A stretch of 64,000 nt of DNA from Bombardia bombarda (GCA_030512295.1 JAULSR010000002.1:6448001-6512000), one strand, 5' to 3'; positions 43,001 to 55,298 are shown, counted from the first letter of the stretch. Notes: generated by a model from the letters alone, not told the origin. A program made the numbers and translations.

Positions 43001-45174
43001 CTCAAGGCGCTGAACAAAAGCTCACGCAAGAAGCTTGAATCCTATCAGCAGCTCTTTTTCACTCTCCAGACACAACCCCATTACCTAGCAAGACTCTTTA
43101 AGCGCGTGCGTGAGCAGGGAACCGCTGAGAAGGAATGCAAACGCATCGAACACCTGATGATGGGACTATTCGGTTATGCACAGAAGCGGAGAGAGGAGTA
43201 CTATCTCTTGAAACTTATCGCAAGATCTATTCGGGAGGAGATCGATGCCTGCGGTACTCTTCAAGAGTATCTTCGGGGAAATTTCTTTTGGTCCAAGTTG
43301 CTCAGCAACTATACCAGGTCTCCGCGAGACAGGAAATATTTGAGGGATGTTCTGGGACCTCTCATCAGAGACAACATCATCGAGGACCCTGCGTTGGATT
43401 TGGAAAGCGACCCTATGCAGATTTACCGCTCAGCAATCAACAATGAAGAGCTAAGAACAGGCCGACCCAGTCTCCGGCCTTTGGATATTCCCAGGGAGCT
43501 CGCCATCAAGGACCCGGAGACAAGAGACTTGTTCATTGATCATCTCCGAGATCTCCGAGAGATCTGCGACCAATATCTTTTGGCATTCGAAGACATGCTT
43601 CCTCGCATGCCCTATGGTCTTCGATTTGTTTGTCGACAGACCTTTGAGGCGCTCTGCCAACACTTCCAACGGGAGCACCAACACAATTTACTACAAATGG
43701 TCACCAACTGGCTTTGGCGTTTCTATCTGCAACCGGCCCTCACGTCACCCGAGAATGTCGGTGTCGTTGAGAAGCAACTGGGTCCGCTGCAGAAGCGCAA
43801 TCTTAATGAAGTCGCCAAAGTACTGAGCCAGATCGCATCAGGTAGGCCATTTGGCGGGGACAATATCTATCTGCAGCCTCTCAACGCCTTTGTCGCAGAT
43901 GCGACTGAGCGCCTGGCACATATAATGGACGCTCTCATTGCCGTGCCTGATGCCGAAAGCACCTTTGATATCGATGAGTACAACGACCTCTACGCCAAGA
44001 ACAAGCCGACCCTCTACATCAAACTGACCGACATCTTTGCGATTCATAATCTTGTTGCTGCTGAGCTGCCACACCTCTGCACAAACAGAGACGACATGCT
44101 GCGAGAGATCATGCAGGATCTCGGCAGTGCGAAGCACAACGAGAGCGAGATGACAGCGGCAGGGTCGTCAGACATACAAATGTTCCTCACTCCCAAGTTG
44201 CACGATGTCGAAGACCCCGAGGCCGAAGTGAAGGCACTCTTCATGGAGACTAAACGGTGCATCCTATACATTATCCGTGTTCAAACAGGGGCGAACTTAC
44301 TAGAGATCCTTGTCAAGCCCATTTCTCAAGAGGATGAGCACAAGTGGAAGATGCTTCTGCGGGAAGATTTCTCCAAGGAGTCCAACACTCGAGGTGCGTA
44401 TTCGGACGCAAATATGATTGACGTTACCCGAATGTCGTACTACGAGCTCAAGCGGACAGCCTTGGAGAATATTATGAGGCTAGAGCACATGGGTCGCATT
44501 TCCAAGCATAACTATTACCAAGATGTCCTCAATGCCATTGCATTGGATATCCGCACCAAGAGCCGAAGGAGAGTGCAGAGGCAACGAGAGCTCGAGGGCG
44601 TTCGTCTTACTCTCGGCAATCTGCACGAGAAGGCCAAGTATCTAGAGCAACAGCGGAAGAGCTACGACGACTACATTGAGCAAGCTATGGCGACGCTGCA
44701 GAATAAAAAGGGGTAAGTGGTTTTTTTTATTCCTTCCTGCTTATGGTATATGTACTGACAAACAACTTTTTGGCCCACAACAGCAAGAAGCGTTTCCTGC
44801 TCCCCTTCACCAAGCAGTACAACCACCAGCGCGAGCTCGAGCGAAGCGGCCGGGTGCCCAAGTTCGGCTCGTACAAGTACAGCGCCCGCTCTCTCTCGGA
44901 CAAGGGCGTTTTGGTCTCATGGTCGGGCGTGCCTGAGCGCGAGTGGGGCCAGATCAACCTCACCATCTCGTGCGACGAGGTCGGTGTTTTCTCCATCGAG
45001 GGCAGCCGCAGCCACATCCAGATCCCCGGCGCCAGCGCCCAGGTATCTATCGAAGATTTGCTGCAGGCGCAGTTCGAGGCCCACCAGTTCATGACGCTGT
45101 TTGAGGGCAATCTCAAGCTTAATGTCAACCTGCTGCTGCATCTTCTATACAAGAAGTTTTATCGGACATTATAG
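40085..45174 (+). CDS. rng2: IQGAP-type cytokinesis scaffold (Rng2/SepG-like)
   Basis: Large scaffold of 1672 aa that, by homology to fission yeast Rng2 and Aspergillus SepG, links actin, calmodulin and the contractile ring at septation sites. Exons: 40085-44712 and 44784-45174; the 71-bp intron joins NKK to GKKRFLLPFTKQ. A disordered Ser/Pro-rich N-terminus (about 1-255) is followed by a calponin-homology domain at about 258-385 (WIEDIINRSIPPIVELEEAL, DGITLAEVVEALNP, FRYLDEVELPDLFRFELIDL). About a dozen IQ-like repeats run from about 470 to 870 (units such as IAELQSAIRGMLLRK). A RasGAP-like domain covers about 1030-1280 (LLKLIARSIREEIDA, FWSKLLSNYTRSPRDRKYLR), and the RGC C-terminal domain is last (SYYELKRTALENIMRLEHMG, KYSARSLSDKGVLVSWSG). 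The start is the Met at 40085; ten upstream in-frame codons lack ATG support. Confidence 0.95.
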
Positions 45175-46661
45175 GCTTCAGCTATAGGCTGGTGGCGTGG
45201 CAGCAGTATGGGAAACAATGAGGCATGCTTGATGATGGAACTGGATACTGGGGCTTGGATCGTGGGGGATATTTGGATGACAAAAAAATATTACGATTAA
45301 GGGAGGCTTCACATAATGAGGGCGGAGATGAGGACGAAACACACATGACATCGACCGATCAACTCTGAGATCAGCAACACGATGCAAAGCGAGGAGAGGG
45401 AGGGAATGTGTGAACGCAAATCAAGCGTGTGGGGTTTGGTGTTGAGAGAGCATTAGCATTTGGTACAAGAAAAAAAGTAAGTATACAAGGGAGAAGGCTC
45501 GACTTTTTGTGGATTGGGCTGGGCCGGAGTAGGCTGGAATGGGAGGGTATTGGTATTCTATACGGAAGGAAAGGGGGACGGGGATGAGATTGATACCTTC
45601 TTGTTGTGGTTATCGGAGCCCAGCTTGTTTATTGTTGTTGGGGTCTGCTGTCTGCGTGCTTGCTGCTGCGGGGATGATTGATTCATTGATGGACGGGGCG
45701 ATGGGAGAAGTAGGGAGGAAGGGTGGTGGGCTTGGATGGGTAGAGTAGTAGGGAGTGCGTGAGTGGGTTTGGACTGCTCGCTCGCAGCTTGCAGCTTTTG
45801 TTATATGGAACCTTTTTAAATGCATACCTGACCTGCACACACACACAACCTTCACACCTATTATACCTAGTCTGGTGGGGGTATTGTTTATGTTGAGTAG
45901 ATATAAAGAAAGAAAATTATTGGTCGTTTGTGTTGGGCATTTCTCACTCTCGCTCTTGCTCTTGGGGTCTGTTGTGAATGCATGTTTTACGGTACGTCCC
46001 CGTGGTGAAGGGCTGATCAAAGTATCGTTGAGAATAATATGCTTTGTGTTTTTGTCACTGCGTTAAGAAAATGTTGATGTCTTCACAGGAAAAGGACTAA
46101 ATGTTTCTTCATATCAACAATAAGCATTATAATGATATTTCAACATATTAATAATCGGTATCATGATGACTTGTTTCCAACAAAGTTTCAAATTGTGACA
46201 ATCTTTTCTGACTGATCATACAGCATCAGATATGTATTAGCTTCGTGATTAAGGTCGAGATAGTACCTATAGTAACCAAACATCAAACATTCCCCCACAT
46301 GCACTCCGTTTTTTGTTCATCAGACATGAAGTAAATCTAAGCCCAACACCACTATCCAATATGCCAAGATAAAAGATAAATAGGAACATTATATATCTAA
46401 AAGGAAAACCCTTCCGTATGCTTGTTCACTGTCCTTTCGGGGTATAATTGTCATGAAGGATATTATGGGAGGCAACATATGCTGCTGGGATATGCAATGT
46501 ACCAAAATACCATTAAGGCAAGGCCCTCGCGGCCATCCAGGTGACCCACTCACTCACGCACCTGCACCATCGCCATGCCTCCATGCCTCCACTATTCATC
46601 TCTCTTGTGCTGTCATTTTGTGTCCTCTTCAACGGCCTACAGTTCCCGGGTATCTCTTCAT
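45175..46661. other. Intergenic between convergent IQGAP and MFS genes
   Basis: About 1.5 kb of 3' flanks with AT-rich sequence from about 46060 to 46450. Short ORFs have no recognisable product. Confidence 0.6.
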
Positions 46662-49013
46662 CTATAACGATGTAGTCGAAACCTTGGTCGCACCCATGGT
46701 ACCGTACCCAGCTGCTGTCGTCTTGGTCTCATTAGTCGTGAGACCCAGTTTGGCCTTGTGATCCTCATCGATAACGACCGAATTCTGCGATGATCCAAGT
46801 CCCGTCACGTTGCTCTCTTCGTAGTTGAGCATCAAAGTCACTTCCTCTTCCTGCCTCTCGCCCTCGTTCCCGTCATCTTCGTCATCGTCCTCATCCTCGT
46901 CATCAGTGTCCAGGCTCCTCGTGGGCCCGTCGCCCTCAATGATGAACCACGATGGGATGGCACCGATCATCGCGATGACCGAGAGAAGCCACCAGGGGGC
47001 GATGACGTAGCCCCGCTGGACGCCGAAGCTGAAGACGGCGCCCGTCATGGCGGGGCCCACGGCGCGTCCTACGCCGCTGAAGGAGGTGGCGAAGCCGTTG
47101 AGAGTGCCGAGAATGCGCAGGGACGAGGCCGAGTTGGTTAACAGGATGGTGGTGCACGGGAAGCCGACGATGACGACGAAGCCCTTGACGAGCATCAGGA
47201 GGAGGAAGAAGGTGTAGCGGAGGGTGTCGTCTTGGATGAGGGAGGTATAGGGCGTGAGGAAGTATATGACGGGGAAGACCATGGCTGTTTGTTTGTAGTT
47301 AGTCTCTAGATGTTTAGGGGGCGGGGAAGAAAAAGGGGAAAATGAGATAAAACGCACTGGCAGCTCTGAAGCATCTCAGCACCCCGAAGCGTGCGCATAA
47401 CCAGGGGAAAAGGAAGAATTGGATAACTCCGCAGGCAATTCCATAGACTGTATAGATTGTGCCAATCTTGTCAGAGCTCAGGCCAAATCCGCCAGAGAAC
47501 TTGAAGGGCAGATGCGTGTTGTTCTCGTCCGGTATTTGGCGCGGGTAGTTGAGGAAGACGGGCATGACCTGATCGTAGGCTACGACATGCAGGGCCAGGA
47601 AGGTATACGAAACGAGGTTGATGATGGTTTGATTTGTAAAAATCTCCTTCATACTTGGACGCCCAAGCTTGACAGCAGTATTATCGGAACTGGTCAGATT
47701 TGCGTTGGCCAGCAAAGGAGCGGATGCGCCATCGTCAACAAACGAGTGTCTACGATGTTTATGTGCCCGGGAGCGGCGAAACGGGCGAGTCAACTTCTCC
47801 CCCAGAACCAGGCCCCAGTCACGCTCATGGCGCTTGACTTCGTGTGTTTCCTATGCCATGTCCGTAAGCTTCACGCTCGTCTCTTGTGAAAAGGGCGAAT
47901 TAGAGACTTACCTTGAGAAACAGTAGGCCTGTTATAAGAGATATGGAGAAGATGAAGCAGGCCATTAAATTGGGTAAAGCAAATGGGTATCTCTTGAAAT
48001 ACTCAATATTGCCGAACACGCTAGGGAAGTGGTCGGCAGGCCGAGCGAAGAAACCGCCAAAAGCTGGGCCAAAAACGCTCCCTATAGACCATACGAGAGG
48101 CATGAGAGAGAAGGCTTTTGGCTGAAGCTCTTTTTCTGGAACCATTTCTGCCACCATAGTTCTAATGATACCAACTGCAAGTGTATTAGCAACGGGGTTT
48201 CGAGACGGAGGGTTGATAGCGATTGAGACATACCATTGCCATTGCCCCCTCCCATTATGGCTCGGACGGTGATGGCCATTGTTAGACTTGTCGACATGCC
48301 CCAGATTAGGAAGCAAGTCATGGTACTCGTGAGGCCCAAGAGAACAATGGGCTTTCTGCCAAAGGCATCAGATGCTCTCCCCCAAGGAACAGCGGTAATG
48401 CTCTGCGAAATCGAGAACACTGCTCCTGTGAAACCTGCCCATTTTGCAACTTGGTTTTCTTCTATCCCAAAACTTTTGATCATCTCAGGTAGGTATGGAA
48501 ACACTGATGTCAAAGCCAGGGGCTCCGCGAACCTGGCAACAGCTGGGATCGATGTTAGTCATGGTGGCACGAGACGGGTTAGGTACCCGGACTTCCAGCG
48601 CCGGAAATATCGAGACTTGAGTTTTCCAGTTCGGCCACTGGCTGCATTGTGCTTCTGTTGCTGCATTGTGCTTCTGTTGCTGCATTGTGCTTCTGTTGCT
48701 GCATTGTGTTTCCGTTGCAGGCTATCGATCCAAGACACTGTCTGCATGGGTGTACTAGTAACATGGAATATGCTGATGTGCTGGTCTAGTTTTCTCCCCT
48801 TGAATTGACGGAATAGGCTTCTGATGCATTGCGGCCGACAGAGAACATTTCACAGAGAACATTTCACAGGGTAGAAATGTACGTACACAAGAGAACGACG
48901 GTGGCCTTGACCATATGGAGGATGGGACGGGTTTTTAAAAAGGAGGCGAGCTCACCTAGAATCGCCAGCTGTCGCACGGGTAGCTTTGGGCCATGTTTCT
49001 TGGATCTCGCCAT
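46662..49013 (-). CDS. MFS transporter (TetA/ZIFL-like)
   Basis: Twelve-helix major facilitator, 581 aa, of the fungal group related to tetracycline/ZIFL-type efflux carriers; the substrate is unknown. Exons on the minus strand: 49013-48956, 48542-48234, 48174-47912, 47850-47358, 47284-46662. Joins give LAILAVARFAEPLALTSVFP, GGNGNVGIIRTMVAEM, LLFLKETHEVKRHERDW and CFRAATMVFPVIYFL, all in phase. Motif A is clear (GRASDAFGRKPIVLLG), and the NGNVGIIRTMVAEMVPE segment in helix 4 is typical. A polar central loop (about residues 215-265) and an acidic cytosolic C-terminus (TDDEDEDDDEDDGNEGE) are present. The first intron is 413 bp and carries four copies of a 19-bp repeat; the other introns are 59-73 bp. 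Confidence 0.92.
48641..48716. repeat. 19-bp minisatellite in MFS intron 1
   Basis: Unit GCTGCATTGTGCTTCTGTT occurs three times exactly and a fourth time with changes at its end, all inside the 413-bp first intron of the MFS gene. On the minus strand it is rich in CAA/CAG-type words. Confidence 0.92.
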
Positions 49014-51002
49014 GGCTTCAACGGTACCTGGTAGTAGGTGAGGCTGGTGGGGGGGCACTTGGACGTTGCGGTCTACGCCGGTCCCAACGCAGGAAGAATC
49101 CCTGGGATAATATAGGATAGATAGGTAGGTAGTTATTCACAAATATGAATATTCTTGTTGTTTTTGTAACAAAAAAATAAATATGAACAAGGCTTGACGA
49201 TGCTGGGTCAAAGATAGCCCCGCAGCACCTTAGACAGCACAAGAAACAGCACTAGGAGTCATGCCCTGCAGAAAGTGGCTGGGTACAGAAAATTCCGTCG
49301 TGTAAGACGCTTGCCCTCACCAAAGGGAAAATCAACCTAGATAAACCAGAGCAAGAAAGCCCCGAGGCAACAAGCAGAGAAGGAGAAAAAAAAAAAAAAA
49401 GGCTGACAAAGGATCAGGGTCGTTTCCGAGCGGGCTGGCCCTTTTTTTTTTTTAAAGGCGGCTAGCCTTCTAGGCCCTCCCTAGAAGGACTAAAGGACTA
49501 AAAGGACGGGTCTGGGGCTGGGTAACGGAAAAGGGGAGTCACGATCCATGCGGTAAGATAAGCAGTTGCACATGAACACAATAAAATTCGACGGCACCTC
49601 CTAGTATGTGCTGGGGGGCGGTAGCCGTTGAAGGAGGTCGGCGACCGGCTGGTGAAATCTGAAATCGGAGAAGGCGAAGTTGGTATTGGTACATCATCAC
49701 GAAGTAACAGTACGCTACTAGTTGCTTCGGTTAGTCAGCCGTAGGCATGCCGCTTTTGGAGATGCCGCCATGACAAGTGCGTGCATCCATCCATCTTGAG
49801 ACCCTCGCAGGCCCCCCCCTCGCCTCCCAAGTGTGCTGTGCCTGTGAGCTGCTGTCCCGCCAGCCTGCAAGTGCCTGCCAAATGTGTCACTGTTTTTGCA
49901 TCGCTGCGACATTGTTAGCACTAGTTGCCCTGGTGCCGCCTGGGGTGGTGTGCAATGCGCACAGAAACAAGTCCGGGATCGGCCTTGATGGTGTATTCGA
50001 GAAAGGGCATGTTTTTGCTACGGTCTGGAACTAGGTTACTACAGAATATTATGTGATACTAATGCTAGCGTAGTTGCCTAGGTGCGGATTTATTGTAACA
50101 GTACGCTGTGAAGATGCGTCGCCAAGCTTGTAACAGTTGGTGGGGCTCCTGCAGGCGTTCGGGGAACCCTTCCCGGGCACGGTCTTTTGGCGGGGATTGC
50201 GTCTTCCGCCGTTAGCCGCATAGAAATCAAAAACTGGAAAGAGTGTCTGAGCCTGTAGTTCAAGTGTCACGAGGGGACGGAAATAATATAGTTGCAGTCG
50301 GTTTGTTTCAATCGGATGCTACTTTGTCTTACTGTGAGACATGCCGCCAGTAGCTGCCGTTCGAAGCCCCATGATGATTCTTCTTGGAGATAACAAAACA
50401 AGTATTTATGACCGCGCGAGTGTTAATAATGCTGTGTGTTGTGTTGAACTGTTGATTGACCTTTTCGGCACCGCGATGGATGTGCGCCACTGAAGCCACT
50501 GAAGAGCAGCGCCTCAAGGGCGCCTCAAGGCGGGGTTCCCCGGGCCAAGATTGGACCGTGACACCATGCCATCACGCCTCCTTCCATTTGGCGCTCCTCA
50601 GCAGCGGCAGCTCCCGTCCTCGTCTCATTTGCGTGCCGGGATACCGACCTCAGGTCTTCACTGTGATACATCCAATGTGCCCGCCGAAGCTGCTAATAAC
50701 TACCTTATCTAATACCTCATAATCGTGAGTTCCCGTTCTCCGCTTTGCGCGAACCTGCCCTCCATGGGCTCCTTGAGATGACTCTTCAGCTCATGTCGGG
50801 TTTACTTGGCACGAGACATGCATGATTCCTCGAGTTGCCCATCCAGTGGCGAACTGCAGCCAGCCACCACCACCACCACCACCACCACCACTCCCCATCA
50901 TATCATCAAAATTACCTGACAGAAACATACATCGCGATATCAAAGTAAGCTTCTGACCATCTCAAAGAGGGTACATATCGCGACCTAGCTTCTTGTGTGA
51001 CT
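49014..51002. other. Divergent intergenic region, MFS / M28 peptidase
   Basis: About 2 kb. It holds A and T homopolymers near 49387 and 49443, an exact 8-bp inverted repeat (CCTTCTAG at 49466-49473, CTAGAAGG at 49481-49488) and a (CCA)n run at about 50864-50891. No gene recognised. Confidence 0.55.
50864..50891. repeat. (CCA)n microsatellite
   Basis: About nine trinucleotide copies roughly 110 bp upstream of the M28 peptidase start. Confidence 0.88.
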
Positions 51003-53858
51003 ATGGCTTCCGAATATACGCCCTTGATCACCACCGTGCGGGTTGGCCCCCAGCGACATCGCTACCCGCACAGTGTCACACGGCGTTTCTGCACAATAGC
51101 TCTCGCGTCCACCCTGATATGGTTTTTACTGGCCACGGCCGTATATGTGATCTTGTTTCCTTTTGGACTCATACCGCCGCACCACCATCATCATGGCCAC
51201 CATGGAAATGGTGGCGTCTGGTCCTTGTCAGGCTGCAGCCACAACAAGGTCAGCTACGACCAACTGCAACAGATCCTATTAGATACACCGAGCAGTGAGA
51301 AAGCCGAGGAATGGAGCAAGTATTACACTGCCGGACCCCATCTAGCTGGCAAGAATTACTCACAGGTTAGCATCCTCCCACCTGATAGTTGAGACTCACC
51401 ATCTAATTATCCGACACTGTATAGGCGCTATGGACCAAGGAAAGATGGGAAGAGTTTGGAGTCAAGTCGGAGATTGTGGCTTACGACGTCTACCTTAACT
51501 ACCCTGTCGACCACCGCCTGGCTCTCCTGGAGAAGCACGAGGATGGAAACGACACTTCCGCATGGAAAGTAGCATTTGAGGCCTCGTTGACCGAGGATAT
51601 TCTTGAAGAGGACCCCACGAGTGGTTTGCCTGAAAGTGTCCCAACTTTCCATGGCTACTCCGCCTCGGGCAATGTCACCGGCCCGGTTGTCTATGTCAAC
51701 TATGGAACGTATCAGGACTTTGAGGATCTGCTCAAGGCCAACGTCAGCCTAAAGGGCAAGGTCGCCATCTCCCGCTACGGCGGCATCTTTCGTGGACTAA
51801 AGGTCAAGCGTGCACAGGAATTAGGCATGGTTGGCGTTATCTTGTATTCTGATCCGGGTGATGACGGCGACGTCACGGAAGAGAAGGGCGTGACAACGTA
51901 CCCGGATGGACCAGCTCGTCAGCCCAGCAGTGTGCAGCGCGGAAGCACGCAGTTCCTCAGCGTTGCGCCCGGAGACCCGTCAGTATACACAAAACTCCCG
52001 CTTGTTGAGCAAACTCGCTAACCTACCAGCAGGACAACTCCAGGATATCCCTCTAAGCCCGGTGCTCCAAGACAGCCAGTGGAGAGCGCAATCCCGAGCA
52101 TTCCGTCAATCCCTATCTCCTATGTTGACGCCCTTCCCATCCTGAAGGCTCTCAATGGCCATGGACCGAAGGCTGAGGATTTCAACAAGTACTGGACACG
52201 TAATACCGGGCTCCAGTATAAGGGCGTCGACTACAGCGTTGGTCCAACCCCGGACGATGTTGTTGTGAATCTCTACAATAAGCAGGAGTACGTGACGACC
52301 CCTCTGTGGAATGTCATCGGCGTCATCAACGGCACGATCCAGGATGAGGTTATTAGTGAGTATCTTCATTACCGAGCCGCATCATGACGCAACATGTTAC
52401 TAATTCTGGCATATTTCAGTCGTCGGCAACCACCGCGATGCCTGGATAGCTGGTGGAGCTGGGGATCCTAACAGCGGGTCAGCTGTTTTGAACGAAATGA
52501 TACGGTCTTTCGGGGAGGCTTTGAGTCTTGGCTGGAAGCCTCTTCGTACTGTCGTCTTTGCTAGCTGGGACGGCGAGGAGTATGGACTTGTTGGGTCTAC
52601 CGAATGGGTTGAAGAGTACCTGCCCTGGCTGAGCAAAGCCAATGTTGCATATGTGGTATGTATTGGGAGCCCTATTTTCCAAGCGGTCTCGAAAAGACGT
52701 CTATTGATGACAAAATTGCTAATTCTCATGCTATTCAGAACATCGATGTTGGCGTCAGGGGAACACTTTTCAAAGCATCCGCAGCTCCCCTCCTTCATAA
52801 CGTCATATACGCAGCAACCGCCTCTGTCCTATCTCCAAACCAGACGGTACCAGGAAGCACAGTCTTTGATGAATGGGACGGGAAAATTAGTACTATGGGG
52901 AGCGGCAGCGACTTCACTGCCTTCCAAGACTTTGCCGGAATCCCCTCTATCGATGTCGGTTTCAACGGAGGACTCGAAGACCCCGTATACCACTACCACA
53001 GCAACTACGACAGCTTCTACTGGATGCAGAAGTATGGCGACCCGGGCTTCACTTACCACCGCACCATGACACAGGTCCTCGGTCTCATTACAGCCCAACT
53101 GATCGACCTCCCAGTGCTCTCTCTCAGCGCCGGAGACTATGCTGACGCGTTGGGAGAGTATATCAAGAAAGTGGAGACCAAGCTGGACGGTGTCCTGTCG
53201 CCACAAGCCCTGGATATCTCGGCCATGAGCGAGGAAGCTATTGTCGAGCTGCGCGCCAGCCATCGCAATACCAGTTCCATTATCGACGCCAGTCACCACC
53301 ACAAAAAGGTGACGTCCCCGGTGCGGAATCGTTCAAGGAGTCGCTCAAGCGACTATATGTGGCCTTGTGGGACCTGACAAAGAACGCCGTGGAGTTGGAC
53401 GAGCACGCCAAGGTTCTTGCCGAGAAGGTGCAGGAACATATCCCGTGGTGGAGATTCCCGGAGCGACTGAAGCTGGGATTTGCGATCCGCAAGGTCAACA
53501 CGAAGTACAAGTACCTGGAGCGCAGTTTCCTGTTTGACGAGGGACTGGATGGGCGGCCCTGGTTCAAGCATGTGGTGTTTGCGCCGGGATTGTGGACTGG
53601 TTATGCTGGTGGTAAGTTTTCTTGTTCGCCCCTTCCCCTTCTTCACTCCCTCTTATCCCCATTTCTTCTCCTCTTCCCCCATCTGCCTTCTCCGTCTGTT
53701 TTCTTTTCATTTCTAATACTCTTGTACTGATCACTCACTTTCCCTTAGCCGTATTTCCTGGCCTAGTAGAGAGCATCGACTCGGAAGACTGGACCAATGC
53801 TGAGAGATGGGTCGATATCATCGAGGCTTGTATCGGAAACGCAGCTCGCAAACTGTGA
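51003..53858 (+). CDS. M28 glutamate-carboxypeptidase-like protein, frameshifted
   Basis: Type II membrane protein of the M28 family with PA insert and transferrin-receptor-like dimerisation domain (NAALADase/Vps70-like). Exons: 51003-51365, 51425-51978, 52033-52355, 52420-52655, 52739-53611, 53749-53858, about 819 aa if the frame is restored. One TM segment lies at about 28-52 (CTIALASTLIWFLLATAVYVI). The PA domain runs about 160-290. Zinc ligands are His and Asp in GNHRDAW, Asp in GAGDPNSGS, the Glu pair in SWDGEEYGLVGSTEW, and His in YHYHSNYDSFYWM. The sequence is short by one base: after SIIDASHHHKK (A5 run at 53303-53307) the frame leads to a stop at 53375-53377, while the family-like continuation (GAESFKESLKRLYVALWDLTK, FKHVVFAPGLWTGYAG) is in another frame. 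Downstream intron phase also demands one extra base. This may be a sequencing error or a real mutation. Confidence 0.88.
53303..53307 (+). other. Site of one-base frameshift in M28 gene
   Basis: Run of five A after codons for SHHH. The reading frame upstream and the homologous frame downstream differ by one base, and a sixth A would join them. No GT-AG intron of workable size explains the shift. Confidence 0.75.
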
Positions 53859-54130
53859 CACACAGCACTAGAGTGTTGTTAGGTTGAGGATACATATCTA
53901 TTAATGCTTCCTGATCCCATGGCTTTGTCGTTCGCATTTATTCATAGGTATTGACAGGTGGATTTAAACCCCAAGATTATTACGTGTTGGCAATGGACGA
54001 CGAAGTAAACATACATCGCTAAGTAGCATGTCCACAATAATTTCCCTTCATCTTTTGTCTTTTCCCATCCGAATTTGTTGTCGAGCAGCTAGGCTGCTTA
54101 CATCTCATATACGTGTCAGTGTTAGGCCTG
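53859..54130. other. Intergenic downstream of M28 gene
   Basis: Short 3' flank, AT-rich; nothing recognised. Confidence 0.6.
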
Positions 54131-54727
54131 CTATGATGTCTGATTATCGGGAAGCTGTACTGGCTGCTGCTGCTGTTGCAGTTGATGAGGATAATAGGAT
54201 TGTTGATTCGAAGGAGGCGCTTGCGTTTGCTGAGAATATGACTGCAGCTCCTGTGAGACAATTGATACGGGCAGTTCCTGCGAGACTACCGCTGGGTGGT
54301 AGTTTTGTTGATACTGATACTGATGTTGTTGTCGTTGTTGTTGCTCGTTAGTTTGAAGCGGCAACCCTAGCCGGGGATAAGAGTGCAGTTCTTGTGGGTC
54401 GATAAGTGCTGTCAGCTCTTGCGGGCCTCCGAGTGTGATATCTGAGTGCTGCTTGTGAGCCGGTGTTTTTGCCTGCTCGGGGTCCTTGTCGACGCCGGTG
54501 GTGTCGCGGTTCCGGCTGTTGACGGGCACGCAGTGTAGACCGGCAGCGCGGTGTCGGTGGAGCGCTACGATATGAACGAGAAATACATGTTTGGGGCAAT
54601 GAGCTCGTGGCAGACTTGCATATCGCACTATCTCAAGTGAGGCCGCGGCGAGCTGCCTACCTGACTTGAGAAAACTAGTACACCAGCTATGATCTATCAG
54701 GGGGTCTTCTCTTGTTTTAACTGACAA
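54131..54727 (-). CDS. Hypothetical Gln-rich ORF, possible gene remnant
   Basis: A 198-codon minus-strand ORF of unrecognised family. The C-terminal two-thirds is Gln/Pro/Ser/Tyr-rich and carries four spaced [P/S]QEL words (PQELTALIDPQELHSYP; SQELPVSIVSQELQSYS) before a poly-Gln tail. Such tails occur in the cytoplasmic ends of fungal membrane proteins, so this may be the last exon or a leftover of a longer gene; no upstream exon was found in the 570 bp before the transposon. The opening ATG context and first ~35 residues look arbitrary. It may equally be non-coding low-complexity sequence. Confidence 0.3.
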   Translation of the reverse strand: MSVKTREDPLIDHSWCTSFLKSGRQLAAASLEIVRYASLPRAHCPKHVFLVHIVALHRHRAAGLHCVPVNSRNRDTTGVDKDPEQAKTPAHKQHSDITLGGPQELTALIDPQELHSYPRLGLPLQTNEQQQRQQHQYQYQQNYHPAVVSQELPVSIVSQELQSYSQQTQAPPSNQQSYYPHQLQQQQQPVQLPDNQTS

Positions 54728-55298
54728 GCTGGTTGGTGCTAGTCAGACAAGGGGCTGCATGTTGCCAAAGAGCCTGTCAACAAGGGGGTGCTCATCCCTC
54801 AGAGCCTCGCCATAAATCAGTTCACGGGTCATTATGACTACTAGAAAAGATACGTACCTTTCACTAAACGCGTAGCTTTCGCTGAGTACTATAGGTTGTT
54901 TCCGAGGAAAATCTTATTCAAGCAATAAGACCCCAAGCAGTGAGGCGAAGCTCCCTTTCTCTTCCAAGACCTCCATTCAGTCCAAACTATCCCTACAAAT
55001 GAATGAAGTCAGCTATTTGATATCAATGTACTAATGAAGTGGCTGACTCGTATGAGCCCAAATCTCTCTCCCGCAGTTTTGTGGCGTTTACCAAGACCGA
55101 CTCCAGTCCAACTTGGTCTGCTCCAAACAACAGCACAATAAAATCTGCGCGCGACTGAGCCAAGCCTTTCCTGGAGTGATGTAGTGGTCGTTATATTTAG
55201 CATTATTGTTCACTGGACCAAGGTCCATTTCAATCTTCGTCTGGAACCAGGAACTACTTCATACAACCATTTTTGCCATAGTGTCGTAACCTCTTATA
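54728..55298. other. Unassigned flank left of transposon
   Basis: About 570 bp, slightly AT-rich, between the Gln-rich ORF and the left transposon end. Nothing recognised. Confidence 0.55.

Noticed and set aside
48641..48716. Regular direct repeats considered as a CRISPR array
   Set aside because: The units are 19 bp and directly adjacent with no spacers, inside a eukaryotic intron; it is a minisatellite.
53308..53337. GTGACG...TTCAAG as an intron to explain the M28 frameshift
   Set aside because: It would be only about 29 bp, below fungal intron size, and would remove residues that look conserved in the family.
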